Positions 9,901-21,034 of a stretch of DNA of 64,000 nt are shown here, one piece after another (position 1 is the stretch's first letter; each line of letters opens with the position of its first letter). The notes beneath the pieces are model-generated. The model was not told where the DNA came from and did no database searches. It saw nothing but the letters and a program-made list of their open reading frames with translations. Source of the stretch: Hirsutella rhossiliensis (lineage: Eukaryota; Ascomycota; Sordariomycetes; Hypocreales; Ophiocordycipitaceae); the NCBI RefSeq assembly GCF_020360975.1, contig NW_025408668.1, positions 6,758,001-6,822,000 on the forward strand, read 5' to 3'. The position numbers and the translations under genes were made by a program.

Positions 9901-12900
9901 TTGCAGCCTTTCTTCTGCCTTTTCTGCCATCCGTCTTCTCTGGCTGATCGCCCTTGGCAGCAGCAGAGACGCCGCGGCGACCAGGAGTTCCTGCTGGGGT
10001 TGCATTCTCGCTGTCTGTTGCCGGCTGCTCAAAGCCCCAAGTGGGAGCTGCCGCACGCCGCGGCCGCCTCCTCTCTCCGTTTTCCCCCGTCTCCTGATTG
10101 TCGTCTCCCTCCTGCTCGCCATTTCCGAGTTCCGACACGAGTGCACTAGACCTCTGCTTCCCTCTTCCACCCTTCTTGCGCCGCTTAGGCTGCTTCTTGA
10201 GCTTCTCCTTGAGGTTGAGATCCTTCTTCATAGAGTAGTAGTACTGTATGCAGGTGCCAAAGTCGCGATTCGGGATGACCTCCGCCACCTTGCCCCACTG
10301 CTTCGGCAACTCAAGGTATCGCTTCTCGAAGAGTTCAGCCTCTTCCTGCGTAAAGTTATTGACGGGCGGCAGGACATGCCACGCCGAGACGAGTCTGTCT
10401 TGTGGCGTGAACCCTGATCGGTCGATGTACTGTGCCATGAGCATCTCCTCGCGGCTAAGCATGTCGGGTATAACAGCCTCCTTATCGCTGCGGTACTTTT
10501 CCTTCTTGGCCCTGAGCTCGCGCTCCTTTCTCTCCTCGTCCTCGCGCATGGATGCCTGGAGAACACGCTCCAGGTCGCGTTCGGTCGCAAACCTTCTGCC
10601 CGTCCCACGCCCTTCAGGTTTAGTCTCTGGCGTAACGGCGCCGCCACCTTCCGGGGCCGGGGCAGCAACAGAGAATTTATCCCTGCTCTTCACAGCGACT
10701 GGGTCTTTGGACATGGTGAAGCCAAGGTAACGGACATAGTTCTCAGCATACTCCTTTTGACTTTGACTCAGCGCCTCGGCCTCCTGCATGTGAACCTTGC
10801 GTATATGCGCAGCTACGAAATCGTTTATTGCAGAGTCCGGCTCCAGCGTTGCAAGGAACTCCTCGTCCTTTGTCCAGTGTGTGCAACTGTAGTCTGGGAG
10901 GCTGTCGACGGGCGGAGTTTTCATGAATTGGCGAACCGTTTCAACATTCATGTATGCCTCGTCCTCAGTTTCTGTCTCGTCGTCATCTTCGTCTGGAACT
11001 TGCGACGGTGTGCTAGGAGGCTTCGACCCTTGCCCAACTGTTTCCAGAGGAACCGTTTGAGGTCCGTCGTCTTTGGCCGGAGGGTCCTCTTCCTTTGTCA
11101 CGGTATCGGGGCCAGGGCTTGCTCCCAGGGTCTCATTGTGAGGCTCGACATTGGCCGATGGAGCGTCGGGCGCTGCGGGGATGTCCACGCTCGGTACGTC
11201 GATATCCATCTCCTCCGTCTTTGTGGCTGCCTCGATTTGCGCGGGAGGTGTCGGCTCGTCCGCCTGTGCGTCAACAGTTGCTGGGTCCTTGACCTCGTTG
11301 GCGACAGGGGCCGCCTCCTCTTCCATTTCTGGTTCTTTGGGCCCGACCGAGACGGGCTCGACTAAGATTGGCTCAACTGAGATTGGCTCGACAGAGACCT
11401 GCTCGCCTGGATTGCCGATGTCGAGAAGACTTTCTTCGGGGAGCGGTCCTAGCATGCTCGTCAGGCCTTCGCCCTCCCTCAGGATCTGGACCATCGACCC
11501 ATGAGACATGGCTGCATAGTTCGCGACTACGTCTCGAGGCAGGCTTGGTGCCGGCAGTTTGCTCAGCTCAGCCTCGGTCTTCTGGATTTCCATGTCAAAG
11601 TAATCAGCCATGTCGTCATCGTCCGACTCCGAGTCCTGCTCTGGCACCGACACTTTGGGAGGCAGCGCAAATCGCAAAACGGGAACCACGACTGGCCTCC
11701 GCTTCCGCTTCGTCCCCTGAGCCTTTTGTTCCGCTGGTTCTTCGGCGCCCAAGCTCTGATCGTTTCGTGATTTGTTCGCAGCTTCAGATGAGGCACCTAG
11801 GCCCGACGAGGTGGAGGCCGTTGCATTTCTATCCCCACGGCCCCCCTGATGACGAGTATCCGACTCGGATTTGAACAAAATCTCTCCTGGCTCGGCACTG
11901 TGGTGAGAGCGAGCCCTTTCCTCAAAGCTCGACGTTCCTGGGTTCGACTTGGCGTCGCTACTGCCGGATCGTCTGTATTCCGCTTGCTGATCGGTGTGGC
12001 AGCTTCCGCGACGCAACGAGGCTGGACTCGGCTGCGCAAAAGTCTGCGACCTCATAATCTTGGGCGACTCCGGTACCTTTTTCAAGTTAGGGTTAATCCA
12101 CTGCTTGCTCGAAGGGCGTTGCTGCTGCGCTCGAGGTCCTACAGGAATTGGAGGGTGGTCATGGGTCAGGCTTCTCGATGGACCTGCGGGCGGAAGAGTG
12201 GAGTCTTGGCCGGCCGAGACTGGGCGTTCGCTAAAAGCCCTCGGGGCTGTCGGTGGAGGCTTTCCCGTGCCAACCGATGCAGAGCCATCGCCACCGCTTG
12301 TGCTGCGACTCGGAACAGAGCCAAACGCCGGTGCTGAGGGAGCGACTGGAGGAGGCGATACTTCCCTGGACTGCGAGGCTAGGTCTTGCGGGTTGGGTAG
12401 GCGGCTTTCCTTCTTGGACCGTATCAAATCGCGCTCGCCGCGGTCACGATCGTCACGAAGGTCGCGTCGAGCATCCGGGTCTGGATACCTGTCGCCACGG
12501 TCACGTTCGTCTCGTTCGCGGCCCCAGCGGCCCTCTTGGCTGCGGCTTCGGGGATAACGGTCGCCACGGTCGTCGTACGTCGTCCGGCTTCGACCTCTGT
12601 CCGAGGATGTCCAATCACCCCGACTACCTCTCCCACGACCACGGATATAACCTCCTCCCCGCCCAAAAGGAGCCATGCCGAACTGTGGGTCCGAGGATGT
12701 CGAGCCTGCGGATGGGGGACCGCCGTCTCGAGAGTCGCGCCGTGCTCTGTCCGCATCAACTGCAGGGAGCCCATCCCGATCCCGATCCCGATCTCGGAAG
12801 TCTCGCACCGGCGATCGTGCTCTGCCAACAGGCGAGCGGCGGGAGCGGAAGTCCCGCGAGTCCCTCCAGTCGCGGTCTCTGTCGCGGTCGCGGTCGCGGT

Positions 12901-13489
12901 CTCGGCTCCTGTCGTCGCGGTACCTGTCGCGGTATTCCATGTCTCTCTCGCGACCTCGATCTCTAGAGTCGTCCCGAGCAGGCCAGGCTCGACCTCGACC
13001 TCGGCCCCTGCTCCCTCTGAAGTCACCGGCGAAGCCACCTCCCCTTGGGCCGCTCGGGGGTTCGACGAGAGCCTTGGGCCCACGAGGGGGTTCCCTGCGC
13101 ATAGGATCACCGAAAGAATCGCGGCTGGCCTGGAAGCCCGACGAGGTGGATCTGGCCTCGGCCGACGAGCGTCGTCTGTCGCCCTCGCCATACTGAGAGC
13201 TCCTCTCGAAACGGTCTGGGGAGCGGTCCCTGGGGGACCTTGACCGACGGTCGGGTTCGTACCTCGAGTACCTAGAGGCCCTGGACGATGGGTAGGGGTG
13301 AGCGGGGGGGCCCATGAGCTGCGCGGGTCGCCGGCCGTTGCCACTGTTGCTCGGCTGCTCGGCGGCACCGCGCTTGCGTCTGCGCCAAGCTGGCATTGTC
13401 ACGGATGAGATGCGAGCTGGGCAGTACGTACATTTCGGATGGCGGGCAGCAGCCCGAGTCTCAGCGTGCAAGGCGCTGGACTGTCCCAT
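6958..13489 (-). CDS. SNT1: SNT1-like SANT-domain co-repressor (Set3C-type)
   Basis: Two exons (13489-9395 and 9327-6958) give about 2154 residues. The N-terminal third is disordered, rich in RS, RD and RG repeats (an alternating RD run near 12860-12905). A first SANT domain lies at about residues 1042-1092 (FTQEEAELFEKRYLELPKQW), followed by a basic KKQPKRRKKGGRGK stretch. A second Myb/SANT domain is split by the 67-nt intron: SYWSVSEANDFPHLLRAFG..TAVMV joins KNYFVRQKDGKAEWEAIVQ. This two-SANT layout is that of Snt1/NCoR-SMRT proteins, the scaffold of the Set3 histone deacetylase complex. The C-terminal half is Pro/Gln-rich with an alternating Arg-Glu run (about 1574-1654) and a polyQ tract (about 1711). 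The start is uncertain: ATG 13396 is an alternative, and an upstream exon is possible. It is divergent from deoxyhypusine synthase. Confidence 0.88.
8263..8290 (+). repeat. CTG/CAG trinucleotide tract in SNT1 (polyQ)
   Basis: A run of GCTGCTGCTG on the plus strand, CAG on the coding strand, encodes polyglutamine inside the disordered C-terminal half of SNT1. Length variation would stay in frame. Confidence 0.85.
8455..8700 (-). repeat. Arg-Glu alternating repeat region in SNT1
   Basis: An imperfect six-base periodic repeat (coding CGx GAx) encodes about 80 residues of alternating Arg and Glu/Asp. Such mixed-charge runs usually form long single helices or condensate-prone segments. DNA periodicity here makes replication slippage likely. 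Confidence 0.85.
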
Positions 13490-14332
13490 CCGGGGAGCAC
13501 ACGAGGGACGGCTGGCAGCAGTCGGGTCTTGGCGTGGTTTGGGGGAAGGGGGTGGGTTTGTGAATCGGGTTTCGCGGCGCCGTCGACGTGAACTTTGGGG
13601 AAGACGAGCTGTCGTCGAATGAGGGACGAGATGCGGTTCTGCAGGCGATATGGGAGGCCGGCACGAGGCCTCGAAAGAGGACGAGGTGGAGAGAGAGAGC
13701 AGCTGCGGACGGGAGCGGCGCGTGCGGGCGAAGTGCGGGCGGGGGAGGCAGGTACAGCGGTGATGGGCGGGATGAAATGCGAGGAAGTGTTTTGCAGCAT
13801 CGAACAGCCCGCTCTCTCTCTCTTCAGATCGCGTGGCGCTTAGGCCCTTGCACGAGGAGGAGAGAAGGTGGTTTGCTCTGGATCAAACTGCCGCGCGCGC
13901 TAGTCCGTCTTCGGTGGAGCCGACTCCCAACGATCCTCGGCCATTACCTAAGCTGGGGCCGCATCGTCCCTATTTGGTGGGCCCCTTGTCAGATGTCGAT
14001 CCGAAAGCCACCCGTTTCGTTCTTGAGCATCCGACGGCAAATATTCCAGGCTTCAAGGACGACGAGAATTGCGTGCCCTTTCTCTGGCCTGGTTCCATCT
14101 TTTGTTTTGCCACTTTGAAAAGCAGACAGAAAAGGTGTGAACAAGAGGAGTGGAGGATCGCAAGCTGGAGAAAATCCAGACGAACCACGGCGGACCCGAC
14201 CTTTTCTGAGTAATCTGTGGGGGACAGACGAAAAATATCCATCCCCCCCCAAAAAGGGCGCCCCGGGAAAACAAGAAAGAAAGGCGTGACTTAAACTGTA
14301 AACTACCGCATCTTCACGCACTGCCATCGTCC
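13490..14332. promoter_or_regulatory. Divergent promoter region of SNT1 and DYS1
   Basis: 843 bp between the two start codons. The SNT1-proximal part is GC-rich and contains unconserved open frames on both strands; the DYS1-proximal part is A-rich (14220-14300). No clear TATA box is seen. Confidence 0.45.
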
Positions 14333-15540
14333 ATGACAGAGCCCGAGGCTGGTGGCGCGCCGCCGTCTGCGGCAAAGAATGCCGTTCTCCAGAAATCCCA
14401 AGAGATGCCCCCAGAGGCACAGCCGGTTGAGGAGCTCGACTTTGACAAGCTCAAGGGGCCAATCACCGCCGAGGATCTATTCCTCGGTATGCGCAACATG
14501 GGATTCCAGGCGTCGTCCATGGCCGAGGCCATCCGAATCATCAACGACATGGTGCGTCTCCCTGTGCACCTTGTCCAGAACCAGGGGCTGACGTTCTTTC
14601 TTCTCGTTTCGCCGCTGCCAACAGCGTGCGTGGAAAGATGCCGACTCTGGGGACAAGACGACCATTTTCTTGGGCTACACATCCAACTTGATATCGTCGG
14701 GTCTCCGAGGAGTCCTTCGCTGGCTGGTCCAGCACAACCATGTGTCCTGCATCGTCACAACCGCCGGCGGCGTAGAAGAAGACTTGATCAAGTGCCTCGG
14801 CAACACCTACATGGGCTCTTTCAGCGCCGAGGGGGCTGACCTGCGCCGCAAAGGCCTCAATCGCATCGGCAATCTCGTCGTCCCCAATGCCAACTACTGC
14901 GCCTTTGAAGACTGGGTTGTCCCCATCCTGGACACGCTGCTGGCGGAGCAGGAGGCCAGCAAGGGCACCGACAACGAGATCAACTGGACGCCGTCCAAAG
15001 TCATCCATCGCCTCGGCAAAGAAATCAACGACGAGCGATCCGTCTACTACTGGGCATACAAGAACAACATTCCCGTCTTCTGCCCGGCCCTGACCGACGG
15101 CAGCCTTGGCGACATGCTGTACTTTCACACCTTCAAGGTCTCGCCGCTGCAGCTAAAGATTGACCTCGTCGAGGATATTCGGAGAATCAACACCATCGCC
15201 GTGCGGGCAAAGCGGGCTGGCATGATTATTCTCGGCGGAGGCGTCGTCAAGCACCACATTGCCAACGCCTGCCTCATGCGCAACGGCGCAGAGTCGGCCG
15301 TCTACATCAACACGGCCCAGGAGTTTGATGGAAGTGACGCCGGTGCCAGGCCCGACGAGGCAGTGTCGTGGGGTAAGATTAAGATTGGCGCAGACAATGT
15401 CAAGGTAAGGGGCCCTGACCTCGCGCAACATCGCTCTTGACAGGCCAACAAGATGAACTGAACGTGAAAGTCAGGTCTATCTAGAAGCAACGGCATGCTT
15501 CCCGTTTATTGTTGCCAACACGTTTGCCAAGGACTTGTAG
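14333..15540 (+). CDS. DYS1: Deoxyhypusine synthase
   Basis: Three exons (14333-14551, 14625-15404, 15475-15540) give 354 residues, the normal family length. The enzyme transfers the aminobutyl group of spermidine to one lysine of eIF5A using NAD, the first step of hypusine formation, in the cytosol. Family blocks are clear: [62 protein letters not shown] and [19 protein letters not shown]. The catalytic lysine that carries the enzyme intermediate is in SWGKI (about K324). The last exon is only 22 codons and carries [17 protein letters not shown]. Introns of 73 and 70 nt follow GTGCGT and GTAAGG donors. The first-exon start fits the usual N-terminal length. Confidence 0.96.
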
Positions 15541-16159
15541 CCAAGCTGCGGGTGGAACAAGCCACAACGCTAGGGCGGCCGGAGGCGCAGGCCAGCATTG
15601 CTTCTGCATGCATAACGCACGATGACCGCCATGGCCGGCTAGAGGGAGCCTCGCTCGTCGCGGCCAAGTGCTCGTGGCAAGCATGCGAGGCCCTTGTGCC
15701 ACCGGTGGTCCACCATTCTACCTCCTGGCTGCGGCCGTAGAGGGCGACGGGAACACGAGCGGCTGCCAAAGATATTCAGAAACTATTTGACGTGACCCGG
15801 AGGATGGGCGGTAATGCCGACGTGACGAGGAATGAGTTGGAGCCGACGTTCACGAACACCATGAATAAGTAGCTGTCTGTCGACTCGATTCCAGGCCCTT
15901 GTTGCCGTGCACCCACTCACAGTCTAACACTTGGTTATATAAAGAGCAGGTTATCCATGAAAAGAGAAGACGGGGGCAACTGCACGGGTCGTTGCTGACC
16001 ACGGCTCCATTATCATATCTCGAATCTTTGATTCCATCTGAGCTTGCATTGCGCATGGACATGACGACGCACTCATCTCTTGGACGCGACGGGATCTATA
16101 CGATACATACCCCCCCTTGCCCAGCCATTAGACCCGAACCGGAAGCGGATGCATCCCTT
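15541..16159. other. Convergent intergenic region DYS1/AKR
   Basis: 619 bp with the 3' ends of both flanking genes. A TATATAAAG string at about 15935-15943 has no gene behind it. Nothing else is recognised. Confidence 0.45.
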
Positions 16160-17234
16160 TCAAGTATCCCCAACCATGGCCTTGAAGCTCTTCAGAGCAT
16201 CCTCCCAGTCCGCCGCCCCGTTGCCCTCGGCCCAGAGGCCCACCTTCTCGATGCCCTCCAGGTCCTCCTTCATGTGCGCCTCACTAGTCGTCCCGTCGAG
16301 AACCGTGACATTTCCTAAGCCCAAGACGAGCGAGTAGTAGGCGGCCGCGAGCTCGACGCCCGCCATGCGTGCAACCCGGGCGACAGGCTCGCTCTGGACG
16401 AGGGGCGCGTTGGCGGAGAGTGTCCAAAAGGACTGGAAGACGAGGCCGTTGTCGCGGCAAAAGGTGCGGAGGGCGGCGTCGAAGCCGGTGCGCGCGTGGA
16501 AGCGGTTCTGCACGACGGCGGGCTTGACGGTTGTGCTTTCGTCGCGCAAAAGGGCCTGGACGGTGGCGAGGTCGGCGTTTGAGATGCCCAGGTTGCGCAC
16601 GCGGTGCGGGGCGTAGGACTCGAGTGTCTTCCACGCCGTCATGGTCTCCTGCATGGTGTCCAGGGGCGAGTGGAGGACGACGCTGTCGAGGTACGGCTCC
16701 TGGTCCTCGAGGGTGAAGATGTCGAGGGACGACTGGACCGACTGACGGACCTTTTCGGCCAGCGGTGCATCCGCGTCATACGGCATCGAATGGCTCTGGC
16801 CACCGGGAGCCGTGAACTTTGACTGAATCTGCGAACCCCCCATCACTCATCATGACCATGAACCGTCGTCAGCCCTCTCCGCTTCTCTCTCTCCATCTCT
16901 CGGAACCGGAACGCACAAAGAGATCCTCACGCCTGACCAGTCCCTCAGCGACGGCGCGCCGGACGCCCTCGGCCACGGCACGCTCGTCGTAGTGCTTCGG
17001 CTGGGCGGCCGTGTCGACGCCGCGGAAGCCGACGCGCAACGCCATGTAGACCAGATCGGCCGTCTGGTCCCTCTTCCAGGCCGTGCCGTAAAGCAGCCTG
17101 GGGATCCGCGCCGACGATAGGAGCGCCAGGTCGCGCGCCAGCCGGGATGCCTGCGCTCCGACGGCCGGTGGGTGTGCCATGGCTTCTTGCTGGGTGAGGG
17201 GGGAAGAAAGGCTTTGCTGTCGGGGTGTGGTCAC
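16160..17234 (-). CDS. Aldo-keto reductase
   Basis: Two exons (17234-16917 and 16828-16160) give 328 residues. The join LF|IQSKFT is in phase 0 across an 88-nt intron. The AKR catalytic tetrad can be placed: Asp in GVDTAAQPKHYDE, Tyr in KHYDE, Lys in QSKF and His in VVLHSPLD. The nucleotide-binding end is present around NVTVLDGTTSEAHMKEDL. The protein is a (beta/alpha)8-barrel NADPH oxidoreductase; the substrate (aldehyde, sugar or ketone) cannot be read from sequence. An alternative start at 17180 (MAHPPAVG) would remove 18 unconserved residues. It is divergently transcribed from a Gfo/Idh dehydrogenase that also works with sugars or diols. Confidence 0.9.
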
Positions 17235-17912
17235 TCAAAGGGGCTTGGACTGTGGGTAGCAATTGCCAGTTGTCTCGAGCGATGAAACCGTGACTGGCCT
17301 TTTGTCTTGGTTGCAACATGTCCGGGAGGATTGGTTGCAACGTTTCGCGAATTCGCAACAATGGCGTCATGGGTCGTCGCCCGACGCACAGTACAGCAGA
17401 CAGGAGGCAGCAGACAGGCAGCAGACAGGCAGCAGACAGGCAGCAGTGCTTTTACCAGCACAGTCCAACGGCAAATACCAATCCAGAAAAGTAATTAGTT
17501 ACAAGGGCGAACCACCAACAGCCGCTGCCATTTCGCACTTCTGGTGTAAAGGAGGCGAGAATTGATTGAATCGACACTTGCCGTCGTTCATGAATCAAGT
17601 GAATCAAGATGCCGATACACAGTGTATCGACAGCTACTACCTCGGTATAGCACATGCGGCATGCGCACCAATCGCAACATCGCAACATCGCCATGATTGC
17701 TCCCCCAAAATCACACCCCGCCTGCCAGCAAAGTCACCTTGGAATCCTCCACTCCTGAGTTGAGTTTCCAACACCCCGACAGCTCTCTTCCCTCGACTCG
17801 CTCGCGACCCGTCCAAGGTCCCGCTGCACACACCCAGCCCATCAGGGTCGGACGTCTGCCTTCGGCTTGCGAATCGGTTGTGGTCCGGTAGAGAGCCATC
17901 AGTCTTGCTGCC
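17235..17912. promoter_or_regulatory. Divergent promoter region AKR / Gfo-Idh
   Basis: 678 bp shared upstream region. It holds an 11-nt tandem repeat (17408-17445, listed separately), a nearby short direct repeat (GAATCAAGTGAATCAAGAT, about 17592-17610) and GCAACATCGCAACATCGCC at about 17671-17690. These could be regulatory or simple slippage products. Confidence 0.45.
17408..17445 (+). repeat. Tandem GCAGACAGGCA repeat
   Basis: About three and a half copies of an 11-nt unit in the shared upstream region, roughly 170-210 bp upstream of the AKR start. Confidence 0.8.
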
Positions 17913-19247
17913 ATGGCACCGGCGTCACCGTACACTCTGAGATGGGGCATCATAGCCACGGGCGGGATCGCCGAGGGTGAGTAGCCGGCCGTGTCTGTCT
18001 ACCAGTACGAGTGCCGGTTGGCTGACAATGGACCCCTTTCAGTCTTTTGCAAGGATCTGCTCACGGATCCCGCCTGCAGAGAGGTTTACGATGTCCGCCA
18101 TGAAATCGTCGCCGTCTCGTCCTCGAGCTCCGTGGACCGGGCCACCCAATTCGTCACCAAGATAGACGGCCCCTCGTCCATCAAAGCCTACGGGTCGTAT
18201 GCGGAGCTCGTGGCTGACCCCCAGGTAGACATTGTCTATGTTGCCACCCCCCATAGCCACCATTTCCAGAATGCCATGCTGGCCTTGCACGCCGGCAAGC
18301 ATGTCCTATGTGAAAAGTCTCTCACCGTCACCGCCGCCCAAGCCAAGACCCTCGTGGACACGGCCAGCGCCAAGGGACTCTTCCTCCTCGACGCCGCCTG
18401 GATCCGGTTCTTTCCCCTCAGCATCAAGATTCGCGAGATGATCGCAGCCGGTGATATTGGCTCCGTCCATCGCACAGTTGGTGAGCATCCATCCACCTGC
18501 CTTCTACGACCGCACCTACTCGGCCCTGAGCCCCGACTCACCATGAGCTGACCACGCGGGGCACCCCAAGCCGACCTGTCTCTCAACGAGACCAATGGCA
18601 GAGACGATGGCACCGTTGGGCTGGCGGATTCGCATCGCCTCGTCAACAAAGACTTGGCGGGAGGGGCGCTGCTGGATCTGGGCGTTTACGCCTTGACTTG
18701 GGTCTTCCAGACGCTCTATCACCAAGCGCCTCAGAGGGAGTCGCCTCGGGTCATGGCCTCCGTGATTCAGTACAAGACCGGCGTAGACGGCATGACGAGC
18801 ATCATGTGTGAGTTTCCCAAGCGCAGGAGCGTCGGCATTGCGACCGCGTCCATGCTCGTCGCCACCAATCCCGACGGCAGCAACAGCGCGCCAGCCGTCC
18901 GGATCCAGGGCTCCAGGGGCGAGATCCAAGTCTCCCACCCGGCCTACCGACCGACTGAGTTCAAGGTCATCAAGGAGGGCAGAGGTGGCAATATTGATGT
19001 GGTTGACTGCCCCATCCCCAAGGACCCGAAGCGCGACTGGGGTCACGGCATGTTCTGGGAGGCGGACGAGTGCGCGCGCTGCCTCAGGGACGGCAAGATG
19101 GAGAGCGACACGCTTCCGTGGTCGGAGAGCCTTGCGATTATGGAGACGATGGAGTCGGTCCTCAAGCAAGGACGTGTCGAGTATCCGGAGCTCATCACGA
19201 CCAACGTCTTTGACGAAAAGAGCCCGCTCAACACGGGAAGGCAATGA
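17913..19247 (+). CDS. Gfo/Idh/MocA dehydrogenase (dihydrodiol / D-xylose 1-dehydrogenase type)
   Basis: Three exons (17913-17976, 18043-18480, 18571-19247) give 392 residues. Junctions split Val (G|TC) and Ala (G|CC) codons. The Rossmann segment LRWGIIATGGIAE opens the protein; the NADP-sugar dehydrogenase signature follows with VDIVYVATPHSHH, and the EKxxT-like active-site motif is HVLCEKSLTV. The C-terminal domain keeps GGALLDLGVYALTW and MFWEADECARCLRDGK, typical of dimeric dihydrodiol dehydrogenase/NADP-xylose dehydrogenase proteins. Such enzymes oxidise trans-dihydrodiols or D-xylose with NADP. The fungal substrate is not determinable here. The very short first exon (21 codons plus one base) holds the nucleotide-binding motif. 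Confidence 0.9.
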
Positions 19248-21034
19248 AGGGGAGGCTCTGGGATGGCGAGCCGGGCGACTGCGGGATGTCGCGACTTGCC
19301 AGACTGGGTAATAAACGCGGCCCAGTGCTGCCAACCCCGGCGTGTCACAACTTGTCGCTCGCGCGACCTGTGCCAAGACCGCCGGGATATCTCGGCAGTC
19401 GCGAATAAAATGACGTTTGAACATTATGCGATTCGTCTGCTCTGGATGGTTTGCGGCGGATTCGGTCCCCTGCTCCCGGAAGGGGTTCATGTTGGCGGAG
19501 GCACCACGGACAGGCCGAGCTCGGAAGGGGAGGGGACCCTGGGGACCATTCGGCAAACAAACGCGTGTCGTCGTCCTCGACCCTCCATCCTTGCCCACCC
19601 CTGCAGAGTCCCGTATGTAGGTAGCCGGAATGTTGGCACCAAAGCCCACTTGCCCAAGAGATACGACGGTGCAATGTCAGTCCACGAGACGGAGTGTCCC
19701 GTTGCCAGTGACCTCGGTCATTGGTCCCACGAGCCCGGGACTTGGCCTCTCGCTGTGACTCGTGTTCGTCCGACAAGGCGCATGAGGTTCTGGGGCAAAA
19801 GTACATAGCACTCAATATTCGAGAACAGGGATACCGGGGTGAGGCAATGGCGTGAACGACGCAGACAACGTGCGCTCTGGCACGACTATTGCAGCAAAGC
19901 CCGTGTACATTCTCAACCTTAATTATTCTAGTCCAATTTTTCCTTCTTTCATCTCATGGAAAGTTTCTTTCCTTCTTTGCATAGGTATCGCCAAGCTTCC
20001 CTTCAGCATAGGTCGTCGCAAGGGGGGGCGTGGCTTCTGGCCCCCCTAACCTCCCTCCCATGAATGACGACAACACGCTGCTGGTTCGACAGGACCGTCG
20101 CCCACGGGCCGCAAAGTTGATTTGCTGGTCTCATGCGGCCTTGCTACACCACATGAGACTGTCCGGCGTCGATCGAAGGATGCTGCGGGTAGGCCGTCAC
20201 CCATCATCGGCCTAGCTTGAGACACGACCTGTCGAGTCGAGACACGAGCCAGAGTCTCGAAACGGAAAGAGACGACGGTCCACGTATGACGGGCTCCTGC
20301 AAGCTCGGAGAGTAGAGTTGCAGTGCCTTGGAGAGGCGGTCATTTGACAAGGGGCGAAGATCAAAACGAACACCCCCTTTCCCTGCTGCTCAATTATAGC
20401 TTACTAAGATATAGCTCTGGCCCTGGACCGAGTTGTATTCGTACCTCCATCCGTCCCGCCGAGCGAGTTAGGTAGTTATGGGCCCCACTGAGAGGTACCG
20501 CCCGGCTCCACTAATCCGCTCCGGGCGCTGCGTTCCGTTCCGGAGTCTCTGCTGGCATCACGTGACGTAGCTTTAACCACACCTCTCGAACAAACTCTCA
20601 ATGGCGATGCGCCCGACGACAGAGCAAGGTGACGTTACAAAAATCAAGTTGATAAATCCCCTCTGCATTCCGGTCTTTGGCTGCCAATTGCCTCATCAAT
20701 CGGTCCAAGCCGCCGAGAACCCGAGGTGAGTGCGTAAAGGGCGGCGGGCGGTGTGCAGCAGCACAAGCCTCCACTCCATCGCGATTGACACTCTACGCTA
20801 CGGCGCTAAAGCCTTGCTTGTGTGGACATGGGTTGCAGAGCGACAGTTCTGTCTCACAACCGTCGTGGTGATTTTCTCGTCCAAACTAATACCCCCCTTT
20901 CTTTGTTCGGCACAGGGCTGCTTCCCGCTGCCACGCGTCTTCCCCCCCCCTCTTCCTCGAAAGGGCCTCGCGATAGGCAGGGAAAGGGGCCAAGCGCCCG
21001 TCGACGCCGATCAGATTTCCCATCTGGTAAAGCC
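19248..21034. other. Intergenic, possible TRM9 leader region
   Basis: 1.8 kb without a recognised gene. Open frames at 19263-19808 (+) and 19345-19815 (-) overlap each other and match nothing I know. A TCACGTGACGTAG element lies at 20558-20570. A good splice donor (GAG|GTGAGTGCG, near 20726) suggests a possible 5' UTR intron of TRM9. Confidence 0.4.
20558..20570 (+). promoter_or_regulatory. CACGTG E-box overlapping a CRE-like TGACGTA
   Basis: The palindrome TCACGTGA is directly followed by CGTAG, making a TGACGTA half-element of the bZIP type. It lies about 465 bp upstream of the TRM9 start codon. A role in TRM9 transcription is inference. Confidence 0.4.

Noticed and set aside
12424..13368. 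Long minus-strand frame of 314 codons overlapping SNT1
   Set aside because: It overlaps the SNT1 coding frame in another register; composition is Arg/Thr/Ala-rich and it lacks any domain.
18516..19649. 377-codon minus-strand frame over the Gfo/Idh gene
   Set aside because: Antisense shadow of a well-supported CDS with no domain of its own.
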